Positions 7,096-14,277 are shown, counted from the first letter of the stretch. The stretch: 15,798 nt of DNA from Desulfobacter curvatus DSM 3379 (GCF_000373985.1 NZ_KB893132.1:1-15798), one strand, 5' to 3'. Numbers and translations: made by a program. The notes: generated from the sequence alone by a model not told the origin.

Positions 7096-8371
7096 TTGTC
7101 CGCTCCTTTTTGTAGGGATGAACCGGGTATCGGGCCATGCGTTTAAAAAAATACGGATTGCTTATTTTTTCGAGTATGGTTTCACCCAGCCTGATGGTCC
7201 CCGGGTAGCCGACAATATCGCAATCATCACCCAACCAGATTGAAGGGCAATGGGTTATGGCGTTTTGTGCAGCATAACTGTGGTGGCGGGAAATGATCAG
7301 CTCCGGTTTCAGTTTGTTTGCCAGTTTAACCAGTTTAAAATGAGACATTCGTCTCAGGGTTAATTTCAACGCGTCAATATCAGGGAGCGCAACCCCAAGC
7401 GTTGACAGTAAAGGGATGAGTTTATTCCAGTCGTTTCTGTTTGACAGGATAGGCAATACCTCTAATTGACGCAGTTGCCTTTGCAGTTTTGTTAAGGTGT
7501 CGTTGTATTCCGCATGATATTTTTTTATCAGGTTTGCAAAAGTATCTTCGGCCGACAGCCATTTCCCAAAGGTATTCAGGCATTGATCGGATTGCGTAAA
7601 CCCGTAAAATCCCGGGAGTTTTACATACGGCACACCATGGTTCAAAACCACATGTTCGGCAATAAACAAGGACAAATGATCTGTTGAGACACAGAACGTA
7701 AGGTCGGCGTTTGCCATTGCCGACCAATTATCAATGGGTTCGTATTGAGCTATAAAATTCCAGTTAAAACCGGTTTCGTTCAATATCTTTTTTACCGTCC
7801 CACTACCGCTGAAATCAATGACATTGAAAAAAGGCGTGTTTTTAACAGAATTCTCCGTGTGGAAGAGATGCTGGAAGTTGCCATACTTCTTAAAATTGAG
7901 GCCGGAGCCCCATTTTTTGGTTACAAACACCTCACAGACCATTGGGATTACAGGAATATTAAACTCCTGTGTCGCCTGCCAGGCAATCTGTTGAATGTCA
8001 CAGCCGTTAATGCCGGAGCCGCAACTGGCAGCCACAAACAGTGCCTTGGGGCTGTGCTGCTTTATTGTATCAACGATTGTTGTATATAATTTTTGTTCAG
8101 CACCGTAGATATGATCCATCTCATTGAGCCGGGTATTGACCAGAATCGCCTTCTTCAACGGCTTTCCCCTGCGCTTTAACCCGAACCTGAAACTGCGGTC
8201 AATATCGGCAAAAGACGCTGCACATCCCGAGGCGGAATGAATAATGATTCCAACGCCGCTGATCGTCGATAGTATTTTCAATACAGGGGGAATGGAACAA
8301 ACAGAACATTGTCTGAACTTAGCGCTGTCAGCAGGTGTGGTCGCGTTGGCATCAAGAACATGGGTCTTCAT
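7034..8371 (-). CDS. Nitrogenase component 1-like protein, NifD-like subunit
   Basis: A 445-residue partner of the downstream NifK-like protein. Cys22/Cys25 and Cys50 (in HSASGCAAS) match the first two P-cluster cysteines of NifD, and Cys117 in AASCGSGINGCDI matches the third. NTRLNEMDHIYGAEQKL corresponds to the conserved E-D-x-(V/I)-(F/Y)-G-(G/A)-(E/D)-K-L region. Cys227 (LTFCVSTDH) aligns by eye with FeMo-cofactor ligand Cys275. No counterpart of the second ligand, His442, is evident: the region reads GYPGTIRLGE. A classical FeMo-cofactor is therefore unlikely. It is shorter than true NifD (about 490). The ATG at 8369-8371 lies 39 bases after the binding-protein stub. No iron-protein (NifH-like) gene is nearby, so a reductase must come from elsewhere if the pair is active. 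Confidence 0.85.
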   Translation of the reverse strand: MKTHVLDANATTPADSAKFRQCSVCSIPPVLKILSTISGVGIIIHSASGCAASFADIDRSFRFGLKRRGKPLKKAILVNTRLNEMDHIYGAEQKLYTTIVDTIKQHSPKALFVAASCGSGINGCDIQQIAWQATQEFNIPVIPMVCEVFVTKKWGSGLNFKKYGNFQHLFHTENSVKNTPFFNVIDFSGSGTVKKILNETGFNWNFIAQYEPIDNWSAMANADLTFCVSTDHLSLFIAEHVVLNHGVPYVKLPGFYGFTQSDQCLNTFGKWLSAEDTFANLIKKYHAEYNDTLTKLQRQLRQLEVLPILSNRNDWNKLIPLLSTLGVALPDIDALKLTLRRMSHFKLVKLANKLKPELIISRHHSYAAQNAITHCPSIWLGDDCDIVGYPGTIRLGETILEKISNPYFFKRMARYPVHPYKKERTNDYPEKREHGNKTVMPVGVF

Positions 8372-8410
8372 TTTTTACGCCCCGATAATTTAATGTTGAT
8401 ATGAAAAAAA

Positions 8411-8746
8411 TTAACCTTGGGAGTCAGGCGGCAATGCAAGCAACATCCTGCCCGCCTCGTCAGCGGTCAGATCATACTTGTAAAACTTTTTGTGGAATTT
8501 GCGTACTTCCGCCACCATATCCAGATCTGCAAACAGCTCGGGATGAATCACCTTTGCCGCCCACAATATCTGAAGCGCTTCTTCCGCGCTGCGGACCGAC
8601 CACAGGTAGATCCCCCGGGGATTTACATAAACCCGTCCGTTTTTCACTGCGTTGATGTCTCTCCAGCGCCCGCTTTTCAGAACCTCCTCCTTTGCGGCCC
8701 TTTCCGTCAGGATGATAACGTCCACTTGATAACAACTTCCCCTTTT
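8411..8746 (-). pseudogene. Periplasmic metal/cofactor ABC-transporter binding protein, C-terminal remnant
   Basis: About 105 residues that read like the last third of a BtuF/FepB/FecB-type substrate-binding protein: DVIILTERAA, RWRDINAVKNGRVYVNPRG, AEEALQILWAAKVIHPELF and a KFYKYDL end. A full protein is about 330-400 residues with a signal peptide. Here the frame begins only 24 bases after the upstream receptor's stop, and the signal peptide and N-terminal lobe are missing. A GTG at 8723-8725 could serve as a start, with GGAAAAGGGGAA upstream, but the product would not fold as a binding protein. This looks like a deletion product. It links the locus to uptake of an iron or tetrapyrrole-like ligand. 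Confidence 0.75.
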
Positions 8747-8748
8747 CC

Positions 8749-10678
8749 TTAAAACTTTATGGAAGTGGAGAAGGCAAAGGTTCGGGGCGCACCCAGCGAC
8801 AAAGAACTGCCCGTTGTGGTCCAGTAATCTTCATCGGTAACATTGGCCACGTTAAACCGTAAGGTGAGATCGCGGCCATACAGTTTTATCTGGTAACGGG
8901 CGCCCACATCTCCGGTAACAACGCTCGGAATGGAGAGGGTGTTCATGCTGTTCACGTATTGCGAACCGATGTACGACGCGCCACCTGTTATCGTCAGGCC
9001 TTTAACCCAAGGCAGTGCGTATTCGGCGTAAACGCGCGCCATTTTTTCTGGGACCCCCGTGGGCGTCTTGTCCTCCAAATCAGCGGTGGCGATTTTATCC
9101 ACGTAGGCCCGGAGAATGGTAAAGCCACCGCCCAGGGTAAGATTTTCCGTGACCTTGCCGAAAACGGAAAACTCTCCACCGATATGAATCTCCCGGCCGT
9201 CTTCGCTGTAAATATTGGTAACGGCATCAGTATAGGCGTTGGCCTGTTCGATCCTGAAAACCGCCGCACTCAGATTTACCCTGCCAAGTTCGGCTTTGGC
9301 GCCCACCTCCACCTGGGTGCCGACATAGGGTTCCAGCGTCTCGTTGGCGTTGGCGGCGGTGTCCGGCGCGGTATCGCCTTTCTGAAAGGCTTCGATATAG
9401 TTATGTAAAAGGATAGGCATATTTAATTTCCGAATATTCTTCAGTCAGTCCGACAGTCACCTTATGCCCGACAAGGCCGGTATCAAAATCCGCATCAAAG
9501 AACAGATACCCTTCGCTGACCAACCTGTCGGTATCGTAGTAATTCCTGGTCATTGTATAATCGCCGGCATTATTGATGATAATGACTTTTGCCCGGTGCC
9601 GGTATCTGTTCGTATCGCTGTAGGCAAAGGCCGAGCGCAGGGAAAACACCTCGCTGAGCTTGGAAGTCAGCTTGATCCCGAACCTGCTGTAACGGTCTTC
9701 GGCAAAGCTGTAGTCCGGCATGTAATTCTTTGCCGCGTCCGGCGCGTCAGGAATGGTAGTGACATCAAAGCCGATCTTGAATATATCGTCGCCATGGTTG
9801 ATCTGTATATCGAACAGTGAATAATCCATGGATAACAGCGTGTCCGGACTGATATGCCAGTCAAACGCGCCGCTAATCAGGTATCGTTCATGGGTCTGGT
9901 CGTCAATGCCCGTGTCGCCATTGTCCACGTAAAGAAGATTGAGCCGGTAACCGAACTTTCCGGCAGAATCGATGGGACCGCCCAGATCACCGTGGATATA
10001 GCCCTGTTCGCCGCTGTAATTGCCGATGGTGGCATTCAGCAACGGCGTGTCGGTGGGACGCTTCAGCACGTAATTGATGACACCGGCGCTATTGGCGATA
10101 CCGTACAAAAAGCCCGCCGGTCCGTTTATGACCTCTATCCGTTCCTTATCTTCAACCGGTGTGCGGGAGTATATGCGCAGACCGTCAATGAATGACTCGT
10201 TGGTCTGGGTGTGAAATCCCCTGATCTGAAAACCGGCGCCACCTCCGACGCCGTTCGCCCCGCTTCCAGAGCTGACCGTGGGATTGTATTTGAGGGCATC
10301 GGCAACGGATTGCGCTTGGAGATTTTCCATAAAATCGGACGAAATCACATTAATGGAATAGGGGGTATCCAGTAAGGACTTTTCGCCCAGCGCTCCCATT
10401 GATGCGCTTTTCACACGGTAGCCGTTTTCCGTGCTTCCGTCTTTGGAAGACGGCTCGATCTCTTTAGTTCCGGTAACCTCCAGTTCGGACAATTTCGTAA
10501 GCGGAAGCTCACCATCCGGGGTGGTTGAGCCCTCGTCCGGCGCCGTTTGCTGTTCCGAATGGGAAGTCAGAGGCTCAACGGACCAAACGGGAACCGGCCA
10601 ACCCAACAATAAGAGCAATACCCAAAAAACAACGTAGTGTTCGTATCCGATAAAGCGGCAAATCAATGGTTTCCTCAT
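8749..10678 (-). pseudogene. TonB-dependent siderophore-type receptor, frameshifted and internally deleted
   Basis: The 5' part (10678 to about 9403) encodes a signal peptide (hydrophobic VVFWVLLLLLGWPVPVW), a TonB-box-like region (LSELEVTG) and a complete plug (LDTPYSINVISSDFMENLQ, GFQIRGFHTQTNESFIDG, ERIEVINGPAGFLYG). First barrel strands follow, up to EIKYAYPFT and a stop. The 3' part (9420 to 8749), in another frame, resumes with HNYIEAFQKGDTAP and runs to the terminal SIKF. In the FpvA/FhuE-type family roughly 100 barrel residues normally separate these motifs, so the join near 9403-9420 looks like an out-of-frame deletion, not a simple slip. Start ATG at 10676-10678 has only a weak AGAAAAGAG. 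It heads the nitrogenase-like locus. Function is presumably lost. Confidence 0.8.
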
Positions 10679-11099
10679 CTCTTTTCTCTGCTCATAATGT
10701 CCATAAAAAAGCCTCCCTGAACTGTTATTAACTTGCAAACAGCAATTGCCATGCCATGTTAAATTCAGCTCAAAAACGTGGCTTTTCGTTAAAAAATAGA
10801 GATCCACAACTTCATGCCGTACGAAACCGAACAAAATATATGTTGTTTCGAACCCAATCGAACATTCACCGCATCGGCATACATGCGGACAACCCAGGCC
10901 ACACTGTACCCGCTGTGGTTATGGGCTTGGGAACGGGTGCGAACGGAGAATAGTTGCCATCCATTGTGGTAATGGATTTTTGAAATAATGATGAAGTTCA
11001 GAAAGTGATTGAACAAGTTCATTAAAAAAACTAAATTCAGACACATAATAATAAAACCCAATCGGGATAGGACTTCGAATCACTGAGTGCGAATAGGAT
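10679..11099. other. Gene-free stretch with several dyads between divergent blocks
   Basis: I see no convincing gene in these 421 bases. Visible structure: a dyad at 10822-10850 (CGAAAC...AACA/TGTT-GTTTCG) upstream of the broken receptor gene, a hairpin at 10869-10888 (CCGCAT/ATGCGG), and CCACA/TGTGG arms near 10899-10918. On the plus strand there is also a terminator-like hairpin at 10959-10981. The first dyad is a candidate operator for the minus-strand locus. No clear Fur box was found. Confidence 0.4.
10959..10981 (+). terminator. Terminator-like hairpin
   Basis: ATCCATT (10959-10965) and AATGGAT (10971-10977) form a perfect 7-bp stem with a GTGGT loop, followed by TTTT. No plus-strand gene is recognised before it, so it may belong to a lost or non-coding transcript. 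Confidence 0.4.
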
Positions 11100-11100
11100 C

Positions 11101-11132
11101 AGGTCTTGAAAATAAGAATTCAAGACCCCGGC
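11101..11132 (+). repeat. Imperfect palindromic repeat, copy A
   Basis: GGTCTTGAA (11102-11110) and TTCAAGACC (11119-11127) form a perfect 9-bp inverted repeat around 8 bases, followed by CC. The same arms with a longer centre occur at 12786. The copies bracket the two-gene unit and a TPR-like fragment. The look is that of a REP-type element. Confidence 0.65.
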
Positions 11133-11375
11133 TTCTTGAGAGAAGGAGATGATGAGTTCTGGTATGGGGAGTACAATCTTGCCTTGACTCAATACAAATC
11201 TGCAAAAAGTGCTTTAAGGCAATTACAAATTGAATATCCAAAACGCTCTCAAAAATACCGGGATGCAGAGAAAGTTGTCCAGAACCGTATATATTTAGCG
11301 CAAGCAGCAAATCTCGATTTGTTTTTGACTAACAAAGGTAAAGCAGAAGGCCCAAAAAGCCGTGCGGCTGATTAG
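11124..11375 (+). pseudogene. TPR-like protein fragment, 5'-truncated
   Basis: The frame encodes roughly 80 residues resembling tetratricopeptide-type helices: REGDDEFWYGEYNLALTQY, then a basic helix ending IEYPKRSQKYRDAEKVV. It ends at a TAG at 11373-11375. No ATG in frame is available. The only upstream start is a TTG inside the palindromic repeat (11106) with no ribosome-binding site, and two ATGs after AAGGAG near 11149 are out of frame. I therefore read it as the C-terminal remnant of a gene cut by the repeat insertion. It has no recognisable function on its own and could also be a coincidental open frame. Confidence 0.4.
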
Positions 11376-11406
11376 CAGCATTATAAATCCATTCAGCACA
11401 GGATAA

Positions 11407-11775
11407 ATGATGAACCAAATTCCAGACCATGATTGGAGCGAAATTGAAATCTACAAGTTTGAATTTGAATATATAAAATATATCTCTACACTATGTACCG
11501 GTTCAATTCTCCTTGTAGTCACTTTCATAGAGAAATTGTTTAAAAAACCAGAATGGAAAATCTGTATCGCGGTTGCCTTATGTAGTTTTCTTTTATCCAC
11601 TATCATCTGTGCCTTCTCTCAAGCTTGTATAATAGAGAAAGCTTCTGAAAGAGAAAGTATAGAACGAAGGGATAAAGTCCAAAATTTAACCATAGGTTTA
11701 ATTTTTTCTTCCTTGCTTTCGTATTTAATTGGCGTCTCAAGCTTAGTTGTTTTTGGGCTCAAAAATCTATTTTAG
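11407..11775 (+). CDS. Small membrane protein, three predicted transmembrane helices, unknown function
   Basis: I do not recognise the family. The 122-residue product has an acidic/aromatic N-terminus (residues 1-27), then hydrophobic segments at about 28-44, 53-75 and 95-119. A Lys-rich turn (EKLFKKPEW) and a charged cytosolic-looking loop (EKASERESIERRDK) separate them. It begins after CACAGGATAA; either ATG 11407 or the adjacent ATG 11410 fits. It lies 12 bases before the next gene, so the two are almost certainly an operon. The arrangement of a small multi-helix membrane protein with a larger soluble partner recalls SLATT-type or other effector modules in defence systems. That is analogy of architecture only. 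Confidence 0.7.
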   Translation: MMNQIPDHDWSEIEIYKFEFEYIKYISTLCTGSILLVVTFIEKLFKKPEWKICIAVALCSFLLSTIICAFSQACIIEKASERESIERRDKVQNLTIGLIFSSLLSYLIGVSSLVVFGLKNLF

Positions 11776-11787
11776 TTGGGGAATTAT

Positions 11788-12663
11788 ATGGAAAAATTTA
11801 CTTCCAAAATCCGAATTCATTACGATGGAGACATTACAGATAATCATCAGATACCCATGCGAGTGCTTGGCCAAACCTTTCTTTACATACAAAAAGCGGT
11901 AGATAGAGCGTATTTGGACCTGAAATATAAAGGTGTATGGAAATACGCCCGCATGTCCAAAGACGATTATGATGTCACAAAATATTTAGTGCAGGCTCCC
12001 AAAGAGGGAGGATACATTGTAAATTTCTTTTCAAGAAACAAAAAATCTCCCGAAATTGCGGATCGTGTTTCTAATGCTATTGATCAAGCAGTTAACCAAG
12101 CCGATGAGTACAAAGACTCATTAAACAACCAAGTTGAAGATAGAAAGCGGCAAGTTCGCAACAAAATTATCAGACCCAGACAATTTCAAGATGTTGTAGA
12201 TCAACCGACACAAGAAATTAAGAGGAAATATGGGGATAGATCAATTGCTAAAGAAATTGATCAAGTCCTATCTATAATTAGAGCTGAATATTCAGGAGAT
12301 AGCTCTCTTGAGCTTAGTTTAACTGGGTCTTCAACTCAGACTTTCAATTTCGACAAACCCAAAAGTGAAAGATTCCACAAAGCTGTTGCTGGTCGCCAGG
12401 TTGGACCACCAGTCATATACAGGGGTAAAATGTTAGCTTTAGATAAAAGGAATCGGACAGGAAAATTTGAAAATACAGAAAATAAAAGGGTTTCGGTTAT
12501 ATATTTCAACAACGAAAATGATTTTTTAAAAGCGCACCCTTATTTAGGAAATGAAGATGAAATGAAGTTTATTGGGGCGCCTTTAGTCGAATTTGGGGCT
12601 TTAGAGCCAAACAGTGGAGATATTTATTTTCTTTACCTTGTGAATGAGTGCGATGTAGGTTAA
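11788..12663 (+). CDS. Soluble protein of unknown function, partner of the small membrane protein
   Basis: The 291-residue product has no signal peptide or membrane segment. An N-terminal alpha/beta-looking domain (KIRIHYDGDITDNHQIP, then VLGQTFLYIQKAVDRAY, and VQAPKEGGYIVNFF to about residue 80) precedes a charged, probably coiled middle (about 85-160, rich in Gln, Asp, Arg and Lys). A C-terminal domain contains AGRQVGPPVIYRGKM and GAPLVEFGALEPNSGDIYFLYL. I chose the ATG at 11788 because GGGGA sits 5 bases before it; a TTG at 11776 overlaps that site. No catalytic motif is obvious. It is intact, unlike most of its neighbours, and forms an operon with the upstream membrane protein. Function unknown; a defence or stress module is a guess. 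Confidence 0.75.
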   Translation: MEKFTSKIRIHYDGDITDNHQIPMRVLGQTFLYIQKAVDRAYLDLKYKGVWKYARMSKDDYDVTKYLVQAPKEGGYIVNFFSRNKKSPEIADRVSNAIDQAVNQADEYKDSLNNQVEDRKRQVRNKIIRPRQFQDVVDQPTQEIKRKYGDRSIAKEIDQVLSIIRAEYSGDSSLELSLTGSSTQTFNFDKPKSERFHKAVAGRQVGPPVIYRGKMLALDKRNRTGKFENTENKRVSVIYFNNENDFLKAHPYLGNEDEMKFIGAPLVEFGALEPNSGDIYFLYLVNECDVG

Positions 12664-12708
12664 AAACGTAATTGATATTTAAACCCCATCTACCGCCACG
12701 CCCAGCGG

Positions 12709-12745
12709 GGCCATATAATACCTCCAAACTTAAAGGAGGCATTAT
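12709..12745. repeat. Inverted repeat around a strong ribosome-binding site
   Basis: ATATAATACCTCC (12714-12726) is followed by AAACTTAAA and then GGAGGCATTATAT (12735-12747), a 12 of 13 match as an inverted repeat. The right arm contains the GGAGG before the short reading frame at 12746, so a hairpin in the transcript would hide that ribosome-binding site. Such structure is common at the start of transposase genes. Confidence 0.45.
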
Positions 12746-12787
12746 ATGCCAAGATCAAGGAAAAAAATAAAACACGAGCAGGGTTAG
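12746..12787 (+). pseudogene. Truncated start of a possible REP-associated (Y1-type) transposase
   Basis: Thirteen codons, MPRSRKKIKHEQG, run from an ATG with a near-ideal AAAGGAGG six bases upstream to a TAG at 12785-12787. The peptide resembles the beginning of REP-associated tyrosine transposases (typically MPR-x-R-x-I-K-x-x-x-G followed by YHV). The gene stops exactly where palindromic repeat copy B begins. I take it as a remnant left when the rest was lost or replaced. The match is short, so the identity is tentative. Confidence 0.35.
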
Positions 12788-12825
12788 GTCTTGAAAAATA
12801 AAAAAATGATAGTTCAAGACCCCAG
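12786..12825 (+). repeat. Imperfect palindromic repeat, copy B
   Basis: AGGTCTTGAA (12786-12795) and TTCAAGACCCC (near 12814-12824) repeat the arms of copy A (11101), here around a longer A-rich centre. The left arm abuts the truncated transposase start. The right arm ends about 26 bases before the ATG of the Fic pseudogene. Confidence 0.65.
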
Positions 12826-12850
12826 ATTTTTCAATAGATGGAGACAATCT

Positions 12851-13574
12851 ATGACAGGTTTCAACCCCATATTCTCTATCAACAACCGCATGACATCCGC
12901 CATTACACAGATTGAGCGTGCGCGGGGATTTTTGGAAGCCGCAAAGTTATCCGATGACTGGGTAAGGGATATGGGAAACCAGGCGCTAATTAAAGAGGCC
13001 CATCATACCACCCTAAAATGGTAAAATGGCTGAATTCGGATCTTGAAATCCATCCGGCTTTAATCAGTGGGATTGCCCAATTCCAACTGGTCCATATCCA
13101 TCCGTTCCTTGACGGTAACGGGCGAACCTCAAGGTTATTATCAACGCTATGTCTTTACAAGGCCGGGTATGATTTTAAACGATTGTCCACCATTAGTGAA
13201 TATTATGACCGTGACAGACAGACTTTTTATAAAACAATTCAAAGTGTTCGTGAAAACGACATGGATATGACCGGATGGCTGGATTATTTTATCACCGGTT
13301 TGGAAACTCAAATGATTGAGGTTAAAGCGCGTGGCGAACGGTAATCCGCAGAGACGTTATGACTCAAAAACATGGGCTAAATGAGCGGCAAGGGAAGGCT
13401 ATAGAATTTTTATTAGCCCATGGGAAACTCACTATAAAAAACTTTGAAGAACTTTGCCCTGAAGTTAACCGGCGCAGTCTGCAGCGAGATTTAAAATCAT
13501 TTTTGGAAAAAGGTTTGATCTAAGAAGCTGGGGCCGGGCCTATAGACCCAACACGCCATTATGTTTTATCATAG
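12851..13574 (+). pseudogene. Fic family (AMPylation/filamentation) protein, multiply broken
   Basis: Three pieces of one Fic gene lie in order. Piece 1 (from ATG 12851, after GGAG) is the N-terminal Fic_N-like helix region, ending at AHHTT where family members continue into the inhibitory (S/T)xIEG motif. Piece 2 (13018-13344, another frame) has WLNSDLEIHP and the catalytic HPFLDGNGRTSR at about 13099-13134. Piece 3 (13345-13574, third frame) is the C-terminal winged helix (LNERQGKAIEFLL, RRSLQRDLKSFLEKGLI), followed by an in-frame TAA at 13518-13520 and then a GAGPIDPTRHYVLS tail. The family would normally have about 80-100 residues between pieces 1 and 2. An intact Fic protein would transfer AMP to target hydroxyls. 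This locus has at least three lesions, so it is most likely dead, although piece 2 is open. Confidence 0.85.
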
Positions 13575-13629
13575 CTATGACAAACTATGACACAGAGCTG
13601 TGACATAGCTATGACAAATACTGTGACAT
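13570..13629. repeat. Five helically phased CTRTGACA repeats
   Basis: The octamer CTATGACA or CTGTGACA starts at 13575, 13585, 13598, 13609 and 13621, steps of 10, 13, 11 and 12 bases. Within this, a 15-base sequence (CATAGCTATGACAAA) is perfectly duplicated at 13570-13584 and 13604-13618. All three plus-strand frames contain stops here, so it is not obviously coding. It lies just after the Fic pseudogene and before the hydrophobic pair. Candidate operator array or iteron-like site. Confidence 0.6.
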
Positions 13630-13700
13630 TTGGAATTTAATATAGCAAATCAATACTATTCGATACATATCAAACGGCTGTAGCAACAGCATCTACCCTT

Positions 13701-14036
13701 GTGGGAACTTTGGCAACTTTAGGAAAGGGAGCCACAATCGGAGAGTTAATTGGTGCAACTGTCGGTTTAGAACAATTAGCTGTTGCCGCTTCATTTGGCG
13801 CAGCGGCATATACAGGCGCTGTTATTGGTAGTATTGCAGTCGCAATTGGTCGGGTGTTAGGGCGAGGCTCACGCATATCAGATTTATTCGCATTTATACA
13901 TCAAAACAACCTACAATTTGAGGGGATAGCTTCATTCTACACACACAATTCTCAAATTTTAAATAAGAAACATACGGTTAGAAACAGCTTTGGAATTCGA
14001 GCCAAAATTTCACCCTCAAGTTTCGAGTACGCATAA
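13701..14036 (+). CDS. Gly/Ala-rich hydrophobic small protein, unknown function (start uncertain)
   Basis: From the GTG at 13701 the product is 111 residues, but the frame is open back to 13641 and the upstream residues (FDTYQTAVATASTL) look like part of the same protein. No standard start codon lies in that extension, and no ribosome-binding site precedes the GTG. The true start may be lost or non-canonical. Residues 9-55 are rich in Gly, Ala and small hydrophobics with GxxxG-like spacing (GKGATIGELIGATVG, GAAAYTGAVIGS), suggesting one or two membrane-inserting helices; the C-terminal half is polar. The stop overlaps the start of the next gene (TAATG), so translation is coupled. Composition recalls bacteriocin-like or membrane-active toxins (inference only). 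Confidence 0.55.
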   Translation: MGTLATLGKGATIGELIGATVGLEQLAVAASFGAAAYTGAVIGSIAVAIGRVLGRGSRISDLFAFIHQNNLQFEGIASFYTHNSQILNKKHTVRNSFGIRAKISPSSFEYA

Positions 14037-14200
14037 TGTTAAAAAATATATTTTTTTTATTCGCATGCGTTGTACTTACAGCGCTGGCATGGGGAGTCTT
14101 TCAAATTTTTGGGCAATACACTTTTTTAATAATGCTGATCATTACCATAGCTGCACTTTTATCCAAGGTGGGCAAAGCCAAGTTTGGTAACAAAAAATAG
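14036..14200 (+). CDS. 54-residue membrane protein coupled to the upstream hydrophobic protein
   Basis: A short gene whose ATG (14036-14038) shares its A with the upstream TAA stop. The 54-residue peptide has two hydrophobic helices (about 5-24 and 28-43) separated by a short FGQ turn, and ends in a basic tail (SKVGKAKFGNKK). The positive-inside rule suggests both ends face the cytosol. I do not know the family. The strict overlap with the upstream gene, its membrane character and the hairpin terminator downstream make it a believable gene. Such pairs are often toxin and immunity or holin-like units, but nothing here proves that. Confidence 0.6.
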   Translation: MLKNIFFLFACVVLTALAWGVFQIFGQYTFLIMLIITIAALLSKVGKAKFGNKK

Positions 14201-14277
14201 TCTAACGAATAAGTGATGCTTGTTATTGATCGTGTTGGCCATTCCTGTTATTCCCGCCCGATTTAAAACTTGGTGCA

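Noticed and set aside
5776..8371. Genuine nitrogen-fixation genes nifD and nifK
   Set aside because: Both proteins are short, the second FeMo-cofactor ligand is not evident, and no nifH, E, N or B genes are nearby.
10756..10953. Open frame ending HTVPAVVMGLGTGANGE and an overlapping minus-strand frame at 10789-11061
   Set aside because: No ribosome-binding site or recognisable domain, and the frames overlap on opposite strands across several hairpins.
10917..10985. GGGAACGGGTGCGAACGG resembles the core of a cobalamin riboswitch
   Set aside because: The other conserved boxes are missing or out of order (GCCAC-like sequence lies upstream), and the strand points away from the TonB/nitrogenase-like locus.
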